A stretch of 61,422 nucleotides of DNA, from positions 1 to 61,422 of the IMG/VR virus record IMGVR_UViG_3300013126_000033, one strand, 5' to 3'. Each line of letters begins with the position of its first letter. Positions within the stretch are counted from its first letter, which is position 1. The position numbers and the translations under genes were made by a program. The notes beneath the pieces are model-generated. The model made no database searches and had not been told where the DNA came from. It saw nothing but the letters and a program-made list of their open reading frames with translations. This DNA is from a virus. Of the stretch, positions 35,387 to 44,238 are shown piece after piece.

Positions 35387-35898
35387 TGCTTAAAATTTAC
35401 TTAGACATGGATGGTGTATTAACAAACTTTGATAAAGAATATGTCAAAGTTAACGGTATGCCACCTTCTCTTGCTAGACGTGATAGTAAGGGTACAGATA
35501 ATATGTGGGATAAATTTGTACTAAGTAACAGTTTTGAAAAATTAGATTATTGGCCAGGTGCTGAACTATTACTTAAAGTTGTAGCACAACTAGCAACTGA
35601 CCCAGATGTTAAGGTTGAAATATTATCTTCATCTGGTGGTACTAAGTATCATGATAGTGTAACAGCACAAAAAACTAAGTGGCTTAAAGATCATGATATT
35701 ACATATAAGGCTAATATTGTTGCTGGTAGATCTAAAAAGAAAAACTATGCTGATAAGAATTCAGTATTGATTGATGATACTGAAGATGTTATTGAATCAT
35801 TTACAGCTGCTGGTGGATATGCTATTCTACATAAAGATGTATATGATACAATCCAAAAATTAATGATGATATATAAAGAGGTGAAAAATGGATTATAA
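35386..35898 (+). CDS. HAD-family 5'-nucleotidase-like phosphatase
   Basis: 170 residues. HAD motif I YLDMDGVLTNFD (Asp7, Asp9), motif II ILSSSG, a motif III Lys (GRSKKKNYA) and motif IV LIDDTED are all present. Closest in style to 5'(3')-deoxyribonucleotidases, which would recycle nucleotides. Overlaps its neighbours by 1 and 11 nt. Confidence 0.85.
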   Translation: MLKIYLDMDGVLTNFDKEYVKVNGMPPSLARRDSKGTDNMWDKFVLSNSFEKLDYWPGAELLLKVVAQLATDPDVKVEILSSSGGTKYHDSVTAQKTKWLKDHDITYKANIVAGRSKKKNYADKNSVLIDDTEDVIESFTAAGGYAILHKDVYDTIQKLMMIYKEVKNGL

Positions 35899-36091
35899 TT
35901 TACTTGGTAAATCAGTAGTAACTATTTTTGGTATTGCAATCTTTGCTGTTATTGTGGTTAATTTATTGCTTTGGATTGTTGCAAACTTTTCACCAATGGT
36001 TCTAGCAGGTATTCTTATCACAGTTTTAATGGGATTGCTTATTGCTATTGACTATGAGCGCCGCAAATTCTTGAAAGCTTGCGGCAAGTGA
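35888..36091 (+). CDS. Small membrane protein with two spans
   Basis: 67 residues; hydrophobic segments at about 9-31 and 35-53, then a basic tail (YERRKFLKACGK). GAGGTG precedes the ATG inside the previous gene. Function unknown. Confidence 0.6.
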   Translation: MDYNLLGKSVVTIFGIAIFAVIVVNLLLWIVANFSPMVLAGILITVLMGLLIAIDYERRKFLKACGK

Positions 36092-36627
36092 ATATCTTTA
36101 TTCTAGACCGCAGTCCAGCAATTGCTGCACAATATCATGTAGACAAGCATTGTGTTAAGATGATTTTAGAGTCTGCACAACTCTTGTCTACAGCTCATCG
36201 TATTGTTGATGGAATAGAGACAACAACAATATCTCAATCTAATCGTAGAAAACGCGTCTGGCACCTTCCAGATCATCGTCAATCTATTTTGTATGATGCA
36301 ACACACGTTAATCACCCTTGTGCAATATGGGCTAGAACTTCTAAAGACAATTACTTATGGTTATATCAACTATTTGTAGCTCTATGTAAGGAATACACGT
36401 ATCGATATGAAAAAGTTCATAAGTGTGAGAGTAGTCTTATGTTTAATCAGTTGTCATATCCTCCGTCAGGAATAAGCACTGGTCCTATGTCAGAACCTGC
36501 ATTAGCAATGCCAGATCAGTACAAAGTACTAGGCGACTCAGTTCAATCTTACCGCAACTATTACAATGGTGAAAAGCAAAGAATGTTTGCTTGGAAAAAT
36601 AGACCCACCCCAGATTGGATTAAATGA
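36088..36627 (+). CDS. Conserved phage protein (AAQYHVDKHCVKMILE family)
   Basis: 179 residues with a GTG start at 36088 overlapping the previous stop (GTGA); a TTG at 36079 is less likely. Motifs NIFILDRSP, AAQYHVDKHCVKMILESAQL, HPCAIWARTSKDNYLWL and RNYYNGEKQRMFAW recur in many phages and bacteria. The family has been linked to pyrimidine-dimer glycosylase-like annotations; activity unproven. Confidence 0.7.
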   Translation: MNIFILDRSPAIAAQYHVDKHCVKMILESAQLLSTAHRIVDGIETTTISQSNRRKRVWHLPDHRQSILYDATHVNHPCAIWARTSKDNYLWLYQLFVALCKEYTYRYEKVHKCESSLMFNQLSYPPSGISTGPMSEPALAMPDQYKVLGDSVQSYRNYYNGEKQRMFAWKNRPTPDWIK

Positions 36628-37223
36628 AGATAATTTCTTTTTATACCGGTCATTATGAATGGGATGCTAAACAACTTATTAAATCAATGAATAAGTTGGG
36701 TATGTCTAACTATATCGTTGAATATAAAGACCGCATTGGATCTTGGGAACGAAATACCCAGATGAAAGCTAGGTTCATTCTAGAGAAATTACAAAATGAA
36801 GATGCAGTTGTTTGGACTGATGCTGATTCACGTATTCACCAAATCCCATCTTTATTTGATACTATAATTGATGATATTGGTATTTTCTATTTACCAAAAG
36901 AACTGGCAGGTGAGTTTACGTTACCAGACCATGCTTGTATTAAAGATGTAGAGTATTATTTGCAGTCTGGTACTATGTACTTTAAGAATAATACTAGAGT
37001 TATTAAACTATTAGAACGATGGATAGAATTAAATGATGAAGATCCTAGACAGTGGGACCAATGGACTTTACAAAAAGCTATAATTGAAAGTGACGTTTCT
37101 ATTACCCAATTACCACCAGAATACATTTGGATTGATGGTATTAGTATGCAGGTCTATGGAAATAGAATACCAGTCATTGAACATCTTCAGGCAAGTCGAA
37201 AATATAAGAATAAAATAGTATAA
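36624..37223 (+). CDS. Putative glycosyltransferase (GT-A-like)
   Basis: 199 residues. WTDADSRIHQIP (near 71) is a DxD-type nucleotide-sugar site; LQSGTMYFKN and WDQWTLQKAI follow as in family 8/DUF-type glycosyltransferases. Could modify phage DNA, virion or host glycans together with the epimerase at 5.5 kb. Overlaps the preceding gene by 4 nt. Confidence 0.72.
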   Translation: MKIISFYTGHYEWDAKQLIKSMNKLGMSNYIVEYKDRIGSWERNTQMKARFILEKLQNEDAVVWTDADSRIHQIPSLFDTIIDDIGIFYLPKELAGEFTLPDHACIKDVEYYLQSGTMYFKNNTRVIKLLERWIELNDEDPRQWDQWTLQKAIIESDVSITQLPPEYIWIDGISMQVYGNRIPVIEHLQASRKYKNKIV

Positions 37224-37226
37224 ATA
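37219..37226 (+). promoter_or_regulatory. T4-type late promoter
   Basis: TATAAATA across the stop of the glycosyltransferase gene, 28 bases before ATG 37254. Confidence 0.6.
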
Positions 37227-37253
37227 AAATAATATTAGTGACTAAGGAATATT

Positions 37254-37502
37254 ATGCCTTTGTATGAATTTCGTAATAAAGAAACAGGTGAAGTTTTTGA
37301 AAAGATGATGTCAATATCTTCGAAAGAAGATTATTTAAAAGAAAATCCAAATATAGAATCTGTTATAACATCAGCACCACCAACAATAGATTCTGTCAGA
37401 CTAGGTGTTCGTAAAACCGACCAAGGGTTTAAAGAGGTACTACAACGTATCCATGAAAAAACACCAGGCAGTCAATTAAACCAAACAACAAAACAACTAT
37501 AA
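37254..37502 (+). CDS. FmdB-like N-terminus protein without zinc cysteines
   Basis: 82 residues beginning MPLYEFRNKETGEVFEKMM, the usual FmdB-like start, but lacking the zinc-binding cysteines. The C-terminal part (DQGFKEVLQRIHEKTPGSQL) matches small T4-like phage proteins upstream of phoH. AAGGAAT lies before the ATG. Confidence 0.65.
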   Translation: MPLYEFRNKETGEVFEKMMSISSKEDYLKENPNIESVITSAPPTIDSVRLGVRKTDQGFKEVLQRIHEKTPGSQLNQTTKQL

Positions 37503-37511
37503 AGGTAATAT

Positions 37512-38279
37512 ATGGCGCGACGTGCTAAACCGCAACTTCTTGTTGTTGAGAATGAAGCGGATAATAAACTCCAACAACAGAAACCTAGTAATCATTTGAA
37601 ATTAAGAATTGATGATTTAAAAACTTTCCAACCATTAACAGAAAATCAAAAGAAATTCTTTGATGCATATAAAATGGGAGATTATTTTGTTGCATTACAT
37701 GGAGTTGCTGGTACAGGTAAAACATTCTGTGCTCTTTATAAAGCTATCGAAGAGGTACTAGATAAAGGTAATCCATTTAATAAGATTATTGTTGTTCGTT
37801 CAGCAGTTCAGTCTCGTGAAATCGGTCACTTACCTGGTGATGTTAATGAAAAGATGGAAATCTATCAACAACCATATCGTCAGATTTGTGAAACATTATT
37901 TGGCCGTAAAGATGCATGGGATAGATTAGAAGAACAACATCATATTGAGTTTATTTCAACGTCTTTTATTCGTGGTATGTCATTTGATGATGCTATTATT
38001 ATTGTCGACGAAATGCAAAATTTGACCTTCGAAGAAATTGATACAGTTATGACTCGTGTTGGTTATCGCTCAAAGATTATCTGGTGTGGTGATTATCGTC
38101 AAACAGATTTAAATAAGAAAAAGAATGATGTTACTGGTATTCTAAAATTCTTTGATATTGCTTACCATATGTCAGCATTTACTAGAATTGAATTCACGCC
38201 AGATGATATTGTTCGTTCATCATTAGTTAAGGATTATATCCTTGCTAAAATGCATTATGAAGACACTAATGATAAATAA
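37512..38279 (+). CDS. phoH: PhoH-like ATPase
   Basis: 255 residues. Walker A GVAGTGKT (near 63) and Walker B IIIVDEMQN (near 162), with the typical SAVQSREIGHLPGD and WCGDYRQTD segments. PhoH-like proteins are common in marine and other phages; an RNA-related helicase/nuclease role is suspected but unproven. A basic N-terminal extension (MARRAKPQLLVVENEAD) precedes the core. Confidence 0.92.
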   Translation: MARRAKPQLLVVENEADNKLQQQKPSNHLKLRIDDLKTFQPLTENQKKFFDAYKMGDYFVALHGVAGTGKTFCALYKAIEEVLDKGNPFNKIIVVRSAVQSREIGHLPGDVNEKMEIYQQPYRQICETLFGRKDAWDRLEEQHHIEFISTSFIRGMSFDDAIIIVDEMQNLTFEEIDTVMTRVGYRSKIIWCGDYRQTDLNKKKNDVTGILKFFDIAYHMSAFTRIEFTPDDIVRSSLVKDYILAKMHYEDTNDK

Positions 38280-38296
38280 AAGTTTAGGAGGATTAT

Positions 38297-38923
38297 ATGC
38301 AATTAACAGAAGAACAATTTAAAGAATTATTTCCTAAGAACCCTAACGCTAAAGAATGGGTAGAAGCAATGAATGATATTCTACCAGACTTTGAAATTGA
38401 TACACCTAAGCGTGTAGCGGCGTTTCTTGCGCAATGTGGCCATGAGTCTGGTGGGTTTATGACTCTTAAGGAAAACTTAAACTATTCGGCACAAGGGTTG
38501 GTTAATATTTTTAAGAAGTATTTCCCTACTGTAATTGATGCCGAACCATATGCACGACAACCAGAAAAGATTGCTAATAAGGTTTATGCAAACCGTATGG
38601 GTAATGGTAATGAAGCTAGTGGAGACGGTTGGAGATATCGTGGTCGCGGACCAATTCAATTGACAGGTAAAGATAATTATAGAGCATTTGCTAATGATTA
38701 TTTTGATGATCCGGAAACATTATTAAATGATCCTGATCTATTAATTGATCATATTCCTACATCTCTATTAGCAGCAGTATGGTTCTGGCAAAAGAATAAA
38801 TTAAATACATATGCTGATACCGGTGATATTAAAACTATGACTAAGCGAATCAACGGTGGATTTATTGGTTTAGAAGATCGTATTAAACATTACGAACACG
38901 CTTTACATGTATTTGGTGCCTAA
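38297..38923 (+). CDS. Endolysin, glycoside hydrolase family 19
   Basis: 208 residues. Catalytic Glu in CGHESGGFMTL (near 51), YRGRGPIQLTGKDNYRAF (near 114) and NGGFIGLEDR are GH19 hallmarks. It would cleave the glycan strands of peptidoglycan. No signal peptide, so release needs a holin. AGGAGG precedes the ATG. A related GH19 domain is built into the hub protein at 52.5 kb. Confidence 0.92.
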   Translation: MQLTEEQFKELFPKNPNAKEWVEAMNDILPDFEIDTPKRVAAFLAQCGHESGGFMTLKENLNYSAQGLVNIFKKYFPTVIDAEPYARQPEKIANKVYANRMGNGNEASGDGWRYRGRGPIQLTGKDNYRAFANDYFDDPETLLNDPDLLIDHIPTSLLAAVWFWQKNKLNTYADTGDIKTMTKRINGGFIGLEDRIKHYEHALHVFGA

Positions 38924-39417
38924 TGAAATGTGCAGTATTGGGTAATGGCCCTAGTTTAAATTTATATTATTCGTCTGAAGTTAAATATGATAAAATTATA
39001 GGGTGCAATATTCCATGGACTGTAGTAGATTTTACAGTTATTATGGATGAAGAAATTGTAGATCTATGGGCAAAAAACTATAATTTAATTCTAGTGCCAG
39101 CATATTTTAGTATTAAAGCATGGGGTAGAACTGATAGATCTAATCTTAGACAATTTTTATTAGATAATAATTTGTTTCTAGGATTAATTAAAGATAGAGA
39201 TCTTATTTCTACTGGACATATGGCAGCTAAAAAAGTTATTGAGTTGGGTGCTAATGAATTAGATTTATATGGATTTGATTCATACCATAATGAAACTATA
39301 GATTCAATTACATGGGATTATATAAAGAATAATCCAACTAATAATTCAAAATATTGGATTAAAGCTTGGAATAATATTATGAAAAATAATCCAAATATAG
39401 TATTTAATTTTATTTAA
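38923..39417 (+). CDS. DUF115/sialyltransferase-like protein
   Basis: 164 residues. LGNGPSLN (near 6) and TGHMAAKKVIELGANELDLY with YGFD resemble DUF115 / GT42-type nucleotide-sugar-using enzymes. A role in glycan or lipid-head modification is possible. Its start overlaps the endolysin stop (TAATG). Confidence 0.6.
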   Translation: MKCAVLGNGPSLNLYYSSEVKYDKIIGCNIPWTVVDFTVIMDEEIVDLWAKNYNLILVPAYFSIKAWGRTDRSNLRQFLLDNNLFLGLIKDRDLISTGHMAAKKVIELGANELDLYGFDSYHNETIDSITWDYIKNNPTNNSKYWIKAWNNIMKNNPNIVFNFI

Positions 39418-39427
39418 GGAATTAAGA

Positions 39428-39658
39428 ATGTTCAATTTTAAGTTCAAAAGATTAAGTTTAGCTGTATGCTTAACTCTTTCATCATTTATTTTTGCTCAAG
39501 CGGTTTATGCTGCACCTACAGCAAAGAAACAAGAAGTAAAGAAAGTTGAAAAGAAACCAGTTAAATCTGCAGCTAAGAAAAAAGAAGATGGTAAAATTAA
39601 GCCTTTGGAAGAAGGCCGTAAGATTCCAACTTTGAAAAAGAAATATAAGAAAGACTAA
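39428..39658 (+). CDS. Exported Lys-rich small protein
   Basis: 76 residues with a signal peptide (cleavage near AVYA-AP, residue 28); the mature 48 residues are mostly Lys, Glu and Pro, thus basic and disordered. AAGGAAT lies before the ATG. Could bind the cell envelope; function unknown. Confidence 0.6.
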   Translation: MFNFKFKRLSLAVCLTLSSFIFAQAVYAAPTAKKQEVKKVEKKPVKSAAKKKEDGKIKPLEEGRKIPTLKKKYKKD

Positions 39659-40300
39659 TTGAAGAACTTTATTCGTCATGAGTTTCCAGTAGTAAAAAGA
39701 ATAACTACACCTGAGTTAAGGTTATATGAAACACCTAATGGTGACCGTTATCCTTCAGTTACTACTATCACTGGACAGTTATCTCAAAACCACATTGCAG
39801 AATGGCGCAAAAGAGTTGGTGATGAGGTAGCTGACCATATATCTAAACAGGCAGCTGATCGCGGAACTAGAATCCATAGTTACTGTGAAAATTTCCTATT
39901 AAGTGAATCATATGAAGTTGATATGTTTGACTATGATTTTTGGAAATCAATGCAACCTGTTGTAGATAGAATAGACAACATTCATGCTCTAGAAGCCATG
40001 TTGTATTCCGACCAATTAAGAATGGCAGGAACTGTAGACTGTATTGGTGAATATAATGGATTATTATCAGTAATTGATTTTAAAACATCTAAGAAACCAA
40101 AACGTATTGAAGATATTCAACATTATTTCATACAGGCCACTGCTTATTCTGTTATGTTTGAAGAACTATTTGGTATTACAGTTCCAGACATAACAATAAT
40201 CATAGGAGTAGACGATGACTTACCTCAAGTTTTCCAGCAACGTCGTAGTAAATATATTAAAAGATTAGTTGAACTACGTCAGTCATTTACACAAAAATAA
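39659..40300 (+). CDS. PD-(D/E)XK exonuclease, RecB/MGME1-like
   Basis: 213 residues, TTG start at 39659 overlapping no other candidate ATG. Motifs GTRIHSYCE (near 79), GTVDCIGEYNGLLSVIDFKTS (near 122) and a following Lys form the RecB/Cas4-like nuclease core. Similar proteins in T4-like phages are annotated as exonucleases. Probable role in DNA degradation, recombination or repair. Confidence 0.8.
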   Translation: MKNFIRHEFPVVKRITTPELRLYETPNGDRYPSVTTITGQLSQNHIAEWRKRVGDEVADHISKQAADRGTRIHSYCENFLLSESYEVDMFDYDFWKSMQPVVDRIDNIHALEAMLYSDQLRMAGTVDCIGEYNGLLSVIDFKTSKKPKRIEDIQHYFIQATAYSVMFEELFGITVPDITIIIGVDDDLPQVFQQRRSKYIKRLVELRQSFTQK

Positions 40301-40303
40301 TAG

Positions 40304-40332
40304 TGTACATTAAATAAACTTTTTGATATAAT
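40304..40332 (+). promoter_or_regulatory. Sigma70-like promoter
   Basis: TGTACA (40304-40309), 17-nt spacer starting TTAAATA, TATAAT (40327-40332). Confidence 0.8.
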
Positions 40333-40364
40333 ATACTTATAATCAATAAAACAAGGAGACTCTT

Positions 40365-40910
40365 ATGAGAAACCTAGTAATATTATTATCTGTGTTATTG
40401 GTACCAAGTAGTTCTATTGCTAATTCAGAACATACTTTTATTGACAAACTTGTCAGTATAGTTAAACCAGAACCTAAAGAACCTATAATACAAGTGAAAG
40501 ATAAGAAACAAATAGAATGTTTAGCACAAAATATCTATTGGGAAGCAGGGTTAGAACCTTATCGTGGCCAACTAGCAGTAGCCATGGTAACAATGAGAAG
40601 AGTTAAATCATCTCATTTTCCAAAGACAGTTTGTGGAGTAGTTAAACAAAAGGTTAAACAAACCTGTCAGTTCTCTTGGTGGTGTGAAGATGCTAAAAGA
40701 GAAAAAGCAATTAATAATAAATTCAATCCAAAAGAAAGAATGTTATTAGAAGATGTAAGAAGTGTAGCACAATATGCTTTCTTACATTATAAAGATATTC
40801 ATGATGAAACTAAGGGTGCATTATTTTATCACAATACCTCAGTAAATCCTGAATGGAAACTTAAACGTACCACAAAAATTGGAAATCACATTTTTTATAA
40901 GAAGGGTTAA
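40365..40910 (+). CDS. Exported SleB-type cell wall hydrolase
   Basis: 181 residues with a signal peptide (to about SSIANS). LAQNIYWEAGLEPYRGQLAV (near 54) with catalytic Glu, TVCGVVKQ, QFSWWCED and a C-terminal GALFYHNTSVNPEW match the hydrolase_2 (SleB/CwlJ) family. Being exported on its own, it could act in the periplasm early, unlike the holin-dependent GH19 endolysin. AAGGAGA precedes the ATG. Confidence 0.85.
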   Translation: MRNLVILLSVLLVPSSSIANSEHTFIDKLVSIVKPEPKEPIIQVKDKKQIECLAQNIYWEAGLEPYRGQLAVAMVTMRRVKSSHFPKTVCGVVKQKVKQTCQFSWWCEDAKREKAINNKFNPKERMLLEDVRSVAQYAFLHYKDIHDETKGALFYHNTSVNPEWKLKRTTKIGNHIFYKKG

Positions 40911-40912
40911 TT

Positions 40913-41593
40913 ATGGTAGCAAAATTAGGTAAAGACGATAATCCAGGAAATATTTTAGCTGGATTAATGAAACACGTCCAGATTAATACCCAAGAAACTA
41001 TATTAAGAACTCATGATGTATACTTGGATGATGAAATCACTGAATCATCTAATTACAGAGAACTAATTTCACTATTAATGAATGCTGGTCCTGAAGATCA
41101 GATTAACCTTTACATTAATTCACCTGGTGGTAATTTAGATGCAGCATGTGCTATTATTACTGCTATCCAATGTTCAAATGCAGATGTTAAAGCCTATTTA
41201 ATGGGTGCAGCTCACTCTGCAGCTTCAATGATTACCATGTATTGTACTCAAGTCCATGTATTCAATCATGCTTATATGATGGCCCATACTGCTTCATTTG
41301 GCTCATCTGGTAATACTTCAACTGTTAAATCACATACTGACTTTACTGTAACTCAAGTGGAAAAATTACTTGATGATGCATATGAAGGTTTCTTATCTAA
41401 AGATGAGTTATCAAAGGTTAAAAACGGTGTTGAAGTTTGGTTTGATAATGAACAGATTATTAAACGTTTGCAAGGCCGTATGAAAGTGTTACAGAAACGT
41501 TATGATGATGCTAATGGATTTTCAAAGCCAGAAAAACCTAAGAAACCAGTAACCAAGAAGGTAACCAAGGAAGTAACTAAGGAAACCGAATAA
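40913..41593 (+). CDS. ClpP-like serine protease
   Basis: 226 residues. LYINSPGGNLDAACAI (near 64), GAAHSAASM (near 98, nucleophile Ser) and YMMAHTASFG (His, near 123) follow the ClpP/S14 pattern. Beyond the fold a Lys/Pro/Thr-rich tail is present. In tailed phages such enzymes often process prohead proteins; here no capsid genes are nearby, so host-protein turnover is also possible. Confidence 0.82.
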   Translation: MVAKLGKDDNPGNILAGLMKHVQINTQETILRTHDVYLDDEITESSNYRELISLLMNAGPEDQINLYINSPGGNLDAACAIITAIQCSNADVKAYLMGAAHSAASMITMYCTQVHVFNHAYMMAHTASFGSSGNTSTVKSHTDFTVTQVEKLLDDAYEGFLSKDELSKVKNGVEVWFDNEQIIKRLQGRMKVLQKRYDDANGFSKPEKPKKPVTKKVTKEVTKETE

Positions 41594-41598
41594 AGTTG

Positions 41599-41627
41599 TT
41601 TACATTAATTACATTATGATTTATAAT
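41599..41627 (+). promoter_or_regulatory. Sigma70-like early promoter
   Basis: TTTACA (41599-41604), 17-nt spacer starting TTAATTA, TATAAT (41622-41627). Confidence 0.82.
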
Positions 41628-41661
41628 ATATGTACTATGTTATAATAAAGGTGATATTATC

Positions 41662-41922
41662 ATGAGTATTAAAAATGCAATTTTGGAATCATATCGACAT
41701 CGTAATAAAGATGAACTGTTATCAATCCAAAAAGAACTTAATCAAACCATAGAAACTCTAGATATCTTCTTTGAGGAATATCTAGAGGTTTTCTCTGATC
41801 AGATGAACACAACCGAAGACACTAAATCTCCTATATGGATTGCTTATAAAGAAAAATATAAGGAAAGTCAAGATGCCAAGGAAAATTTAAAACTGACTAA
41901 TTATTATCTGGGGATGTTGTAA
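41662..41922 (+). CDS. Small helical protein
   Basis: 86 residues, acidic and probably a helical bundle (LLSIQKELNQTIETLDIFFE). AAAGGTG lies upstream. Coupled to gp33 by a one-base overlap. No family recognised. Confidence 0.6.
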   Translation: MSIKNAILESYRHRNKDELLSIQKELNQTIETLDIFFEEYLEVFSDQMNTTEDTKSPIWIAYKEKYKESQDAKENLKLTNYYLGML

Positions 41923-42149
41923 TGGAAGGTAAAATATTTAAAAATACTAATGAGTTTTCTTTATTCATTGAAGAAATTGTACGTGATAAAAGAATGACTC
42001 ACATGGAAGCAGTATTAAAATATTGTGAACAAAACTTTATTGATCCCGAAGACATATCATCATTAATTAATAAGAACCTTAAGGCAAAGATCGAATTAAA
42101 CATGATCGAAAATAACTTATTACCTAAACGTGGAGTATTAGATATATGA
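41922..42149 (+). CDS. 33: Late promoter transcription accessory protein, gp33-like
   Basis: 75 residues. The pattern FSLFIEEIVRDKRMTHMEAV, then YCEQNFIDPEDISSLINKNL and LPKRG matches the short gp33 of marine T4-like phages. gp33 bridges RNA polymerase and the sliding clamp during late transcription from TATAAATA promoters. Position before 59 and 32 follows T4 order. Confidence 0.82.
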   Translation: MEGKIFKNTNEFSLFIEEIVRDKRMTHMEAVLKYCEQNFIDPEDISSLINKNLKAKIELNMIENNLLPKRGVLDI

Positions 42150-42583
42150 TTAAACAGTCAGCATGGCATTATAAATTAGCAAACTTTGGTAGCGAACGAG
42201 TTTATCCTGGAACAAAGGTTAACTTCTGTAATTATTTTAGATATGTAGTATATGGTACATTACATCTACTTGCAGCAATGGTAGTATTGGGAATGTTCAT
42301 CGAAAGTTTTTATCAATTCTATATGTGGTGTGCATATGGAACTAAAATGGATGATGTAGCAATTGCCTTTGTTGTAGTTACTATATGTGGACTTATTGGA
42401 ATTACTGGCGGTTATGGTGTTTATAAGTATTTAGAATTAACAGAAGATTCTCGGGCAGAAAAGAGAAGACTAAAACGTATTGAAAAACAAAATAGAGAAC
42501 CTGGATTCTTTTCTATGGCTTATCGTAAGTTTAAAGATAAAACATGTTTCATGATTAAGATCGAAGACGATGAACGGGTTTAA
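42146..42583 (+). CDS. Membrane protein with two spans
   Basis: 145 residues; membrane segments at about 33-56 and 70-92 and a basic cytoplasmic tail. It sits between 33 and 59, overlapping both, a place without a membrane protein in T4. Function unknown. Confidence 0.65.
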   Translation: MIKQSAWHYKLANFGSERVYPGTKVNFCNYFRYVVYGTLHLLAAMVVLGMFIESFYQFYMWCAYGTKMDDVAIAFVVVTICGLIGITGGYGVYKYLELTEDSRAEKRRLKRIEKQNREPGFFSMAYRKFKDKTCFMIKIEDDERV

Positions 42584-43175
42584 AGCATATAGATATCATC
42601 TAGCATTAAAATTACATTTTACTAGTGAAAAATATAATGTTTTTGAAAACAGAGGCAATATTAAGGTTTCACTAGATGCCTATAAGAATAGGAATGATCA
42701 CTTCCTATTTGAAAAATTATCTAGGAAGTTTGATAGTGATCAAGAGTATATTCAGTATATTGTTTCTAATTATGCTTATGATAATGCAAACTTTCTATAT
42801 AATGAATCTATAGCAGAAAGTAATTTTACTAGATGGATTAAGGTTAAGGAATCCATTACTAAAACATTTACAGATGATATTAATACTATTTTATATGAAG
42901 CAGATAAACATAACATAGGAAATATATCAAAAATTAATTGTACAAATAATGATATTCCTTTTATAATTAAACTATATTTGGCAAATCAAATACAACCTCA
43001 AACTATATCTATATTAAATGATTTTACTAATATGATTGATAATTGGCAGAGTGATTCTACTATGTCAATGTTATTTCAAAATAATATGGTAAGACTTAAA
43101 AAGATAAAGGGTTTCTTTTCATATGATAAAGAAAAACTTGAAAAAATTTATGAATCACATAAAAGTGAGTTATAA
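42570..43175 (+). CDS. 59: Helicase loader, gp59-like
   Basis: 201 residues (T4 gp59 217). NDHFLFEKLSRKF (near 41), YIQYIVSNYAYDNA and the C-terminal FLLxIxxxD-like NDFTNMID segment correspond to T4 gp59, which loads the gp41 helicase on gp32-coated forks. Directly upstream of gene 32, as in T4. Confidence 0.8.
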   Translation: MNGFKAYRYHLALKLHFTSEKYNVFENRGNIKVSLDAYKNRNDHFLFEKLSRKFDSDQEYIQYIVSNYAYDNANFLYNESIAESNFTRWIKVKESITKTFTDDINTILYEADKHNIGNISKINCTNNDIPFIIKLYLANQIQPQTISILNDFTNMIDNWQSDSTMSMLFQNNMVRLKKIKGFFSYDKEKLEKIYESHKSEL

Positions 43176-43178
43176 ATA
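43171..43178 (+). promoter_or_regulatory. T4-type late promoter
   Basis: TATAAATA overlapping the gene 59 stop, 75 bases before gene 32. Confidence 0.5.
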
Positions 43179-43245
43179 GTAATGGATATTAATTATCCTA
43201 TACATAGCAATACAAATTATACAACGTTAATACAAAGGAAATACG

Positions 43246-44193
43246 ATGGACATTAATACACTTCGCAATTCGCGCAATCAAGACTTTGGCAGTATCAGTT
43301 CAGCTTTTGATAAAATCGCCAATCCATCCTCAGAACAAAGATCATTTGAAGATAATCGTTTCTGGAAATTAGAAAAAGATAAAGCAGGTAATGGTTCAGC
43401 AGTCATTCGTTTTCTACCTCGTGTAGAAGGTGATGAATTACCATGGGTTAAAATCTTTTCACATGGTTTCAAAGGTCCTACTGGCCGTTGGTATATTGAA
43501 AATAGTTTAACTACATTTGGTGAAAATGACCCAGTAGGTGAGTTGAATACTCGTCTATGGAATGAATCAACTGATGATAATTCTCCAGGTCGTAAACAAG
43601 CGCGTGATCAGAAGAGACGCTTAGGTTTCATTTCAAATATTTTGGTTGTGTCTGACCCTAAACACCCAGAAAATGAAGGTAAAGTATTCTTATTCCGCTA
43701 TGGCAAGAAAATCTTTGATAAGATTATGAATAAGGCTAAACCTACATTTGAAGATGAACGCCCAGTGAATGTGTTTGACTTATGGGAAGGTGCAAACTTT
43801 AAACTACGTATGCGTAATGTTGAAGGTTACCCTAACTATGATGAGTCAGTATTTGCTGAACCAGCACCAGTTGCACCTTCAGATGAACAAATTTTAGCAG
43901 TTGTTAATTCACAACATAAATTATCAGAATTTTTGGATCGTAAAAACTTCAAGACTTATGATGAATTAAAAGCTAAACTTGAATCAGTATTGAGTGGTGA
44001 TGCAGCTCCAACTCAAACTGCTGCACAAATGGCAGCTGATCCAGTTCCTGTTGCTCAACCACGTCAGTTTGCTGAAACACCAGCACCTACATTTACTTCT
44101 GCTCCAGCACCTAGTGCTAAGATCCCAGAGATTAATGATGGTGATGATGACGATATGATGGCTATGTTCCAACGTATTGCCAATGAAGACTAG
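43246..44193 (+). CDS. 32: Single-stranded DNA-binding protein, gp32-like
   Basis: 315 residues (T4 gp32 301). N-terminal basic cooperativity region, OB core with FKGPTGRWYIENSLTTFG and FLFRYGKKIFDKIMNKA, and an acidic C-terminal tail (DGDDDDMM) that recruits partner proteins. The four zinc ligands of T4 gp32 are absent, as in marine relatives. AAAGGAAA precedes the ATG; a 70-base leader follows gene 59. Ends at a bidirectional terminator. Confidence 0.93.
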   Translation: MDINTLRNSRNQDFGSISSAFDKIANPSSEQRSFEDNRFWKLEKDKAGNGSAVIRFLPRVEGDELPWVKIFSHGFKGPTGRWYIENSLTTFGENDPVGELNTRLWNESTDDNSPGRKQARDQKRRLGFISNILVVSDPKHPENEGKVFLFRYGKKIFDKIMNKAKPTFEDERPVNVFDLWEGANFKLRMRNVEGYPNYDESVFAEPAPVAPSDEQILAVVNSQHKLSEFLDRKNFKTYDELKAKLESVLSGDAAPTQTAAQMAADPVPVAQPRQFAETPAPTFTSAPAPSAKIPEINDGDDDDMMAMFQRIANED

Positions 44194-44208
44194 ATTAATC
44201 TAGTTTAA

Positions 44209-44238
44209 AAAGAAGGGAGCTTAGTGCTCCCTTTTTTC
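44209..44238. terminator. Bidirectional intrinsic terminator
   Basis: AAGGGAGC (44213-44220) pairs with GCTCCCTT (44226-44233), loop TTAGT, with A-run before and T-run after, between the convergent genes 32 and the tape measure. Confidence 0.9.
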
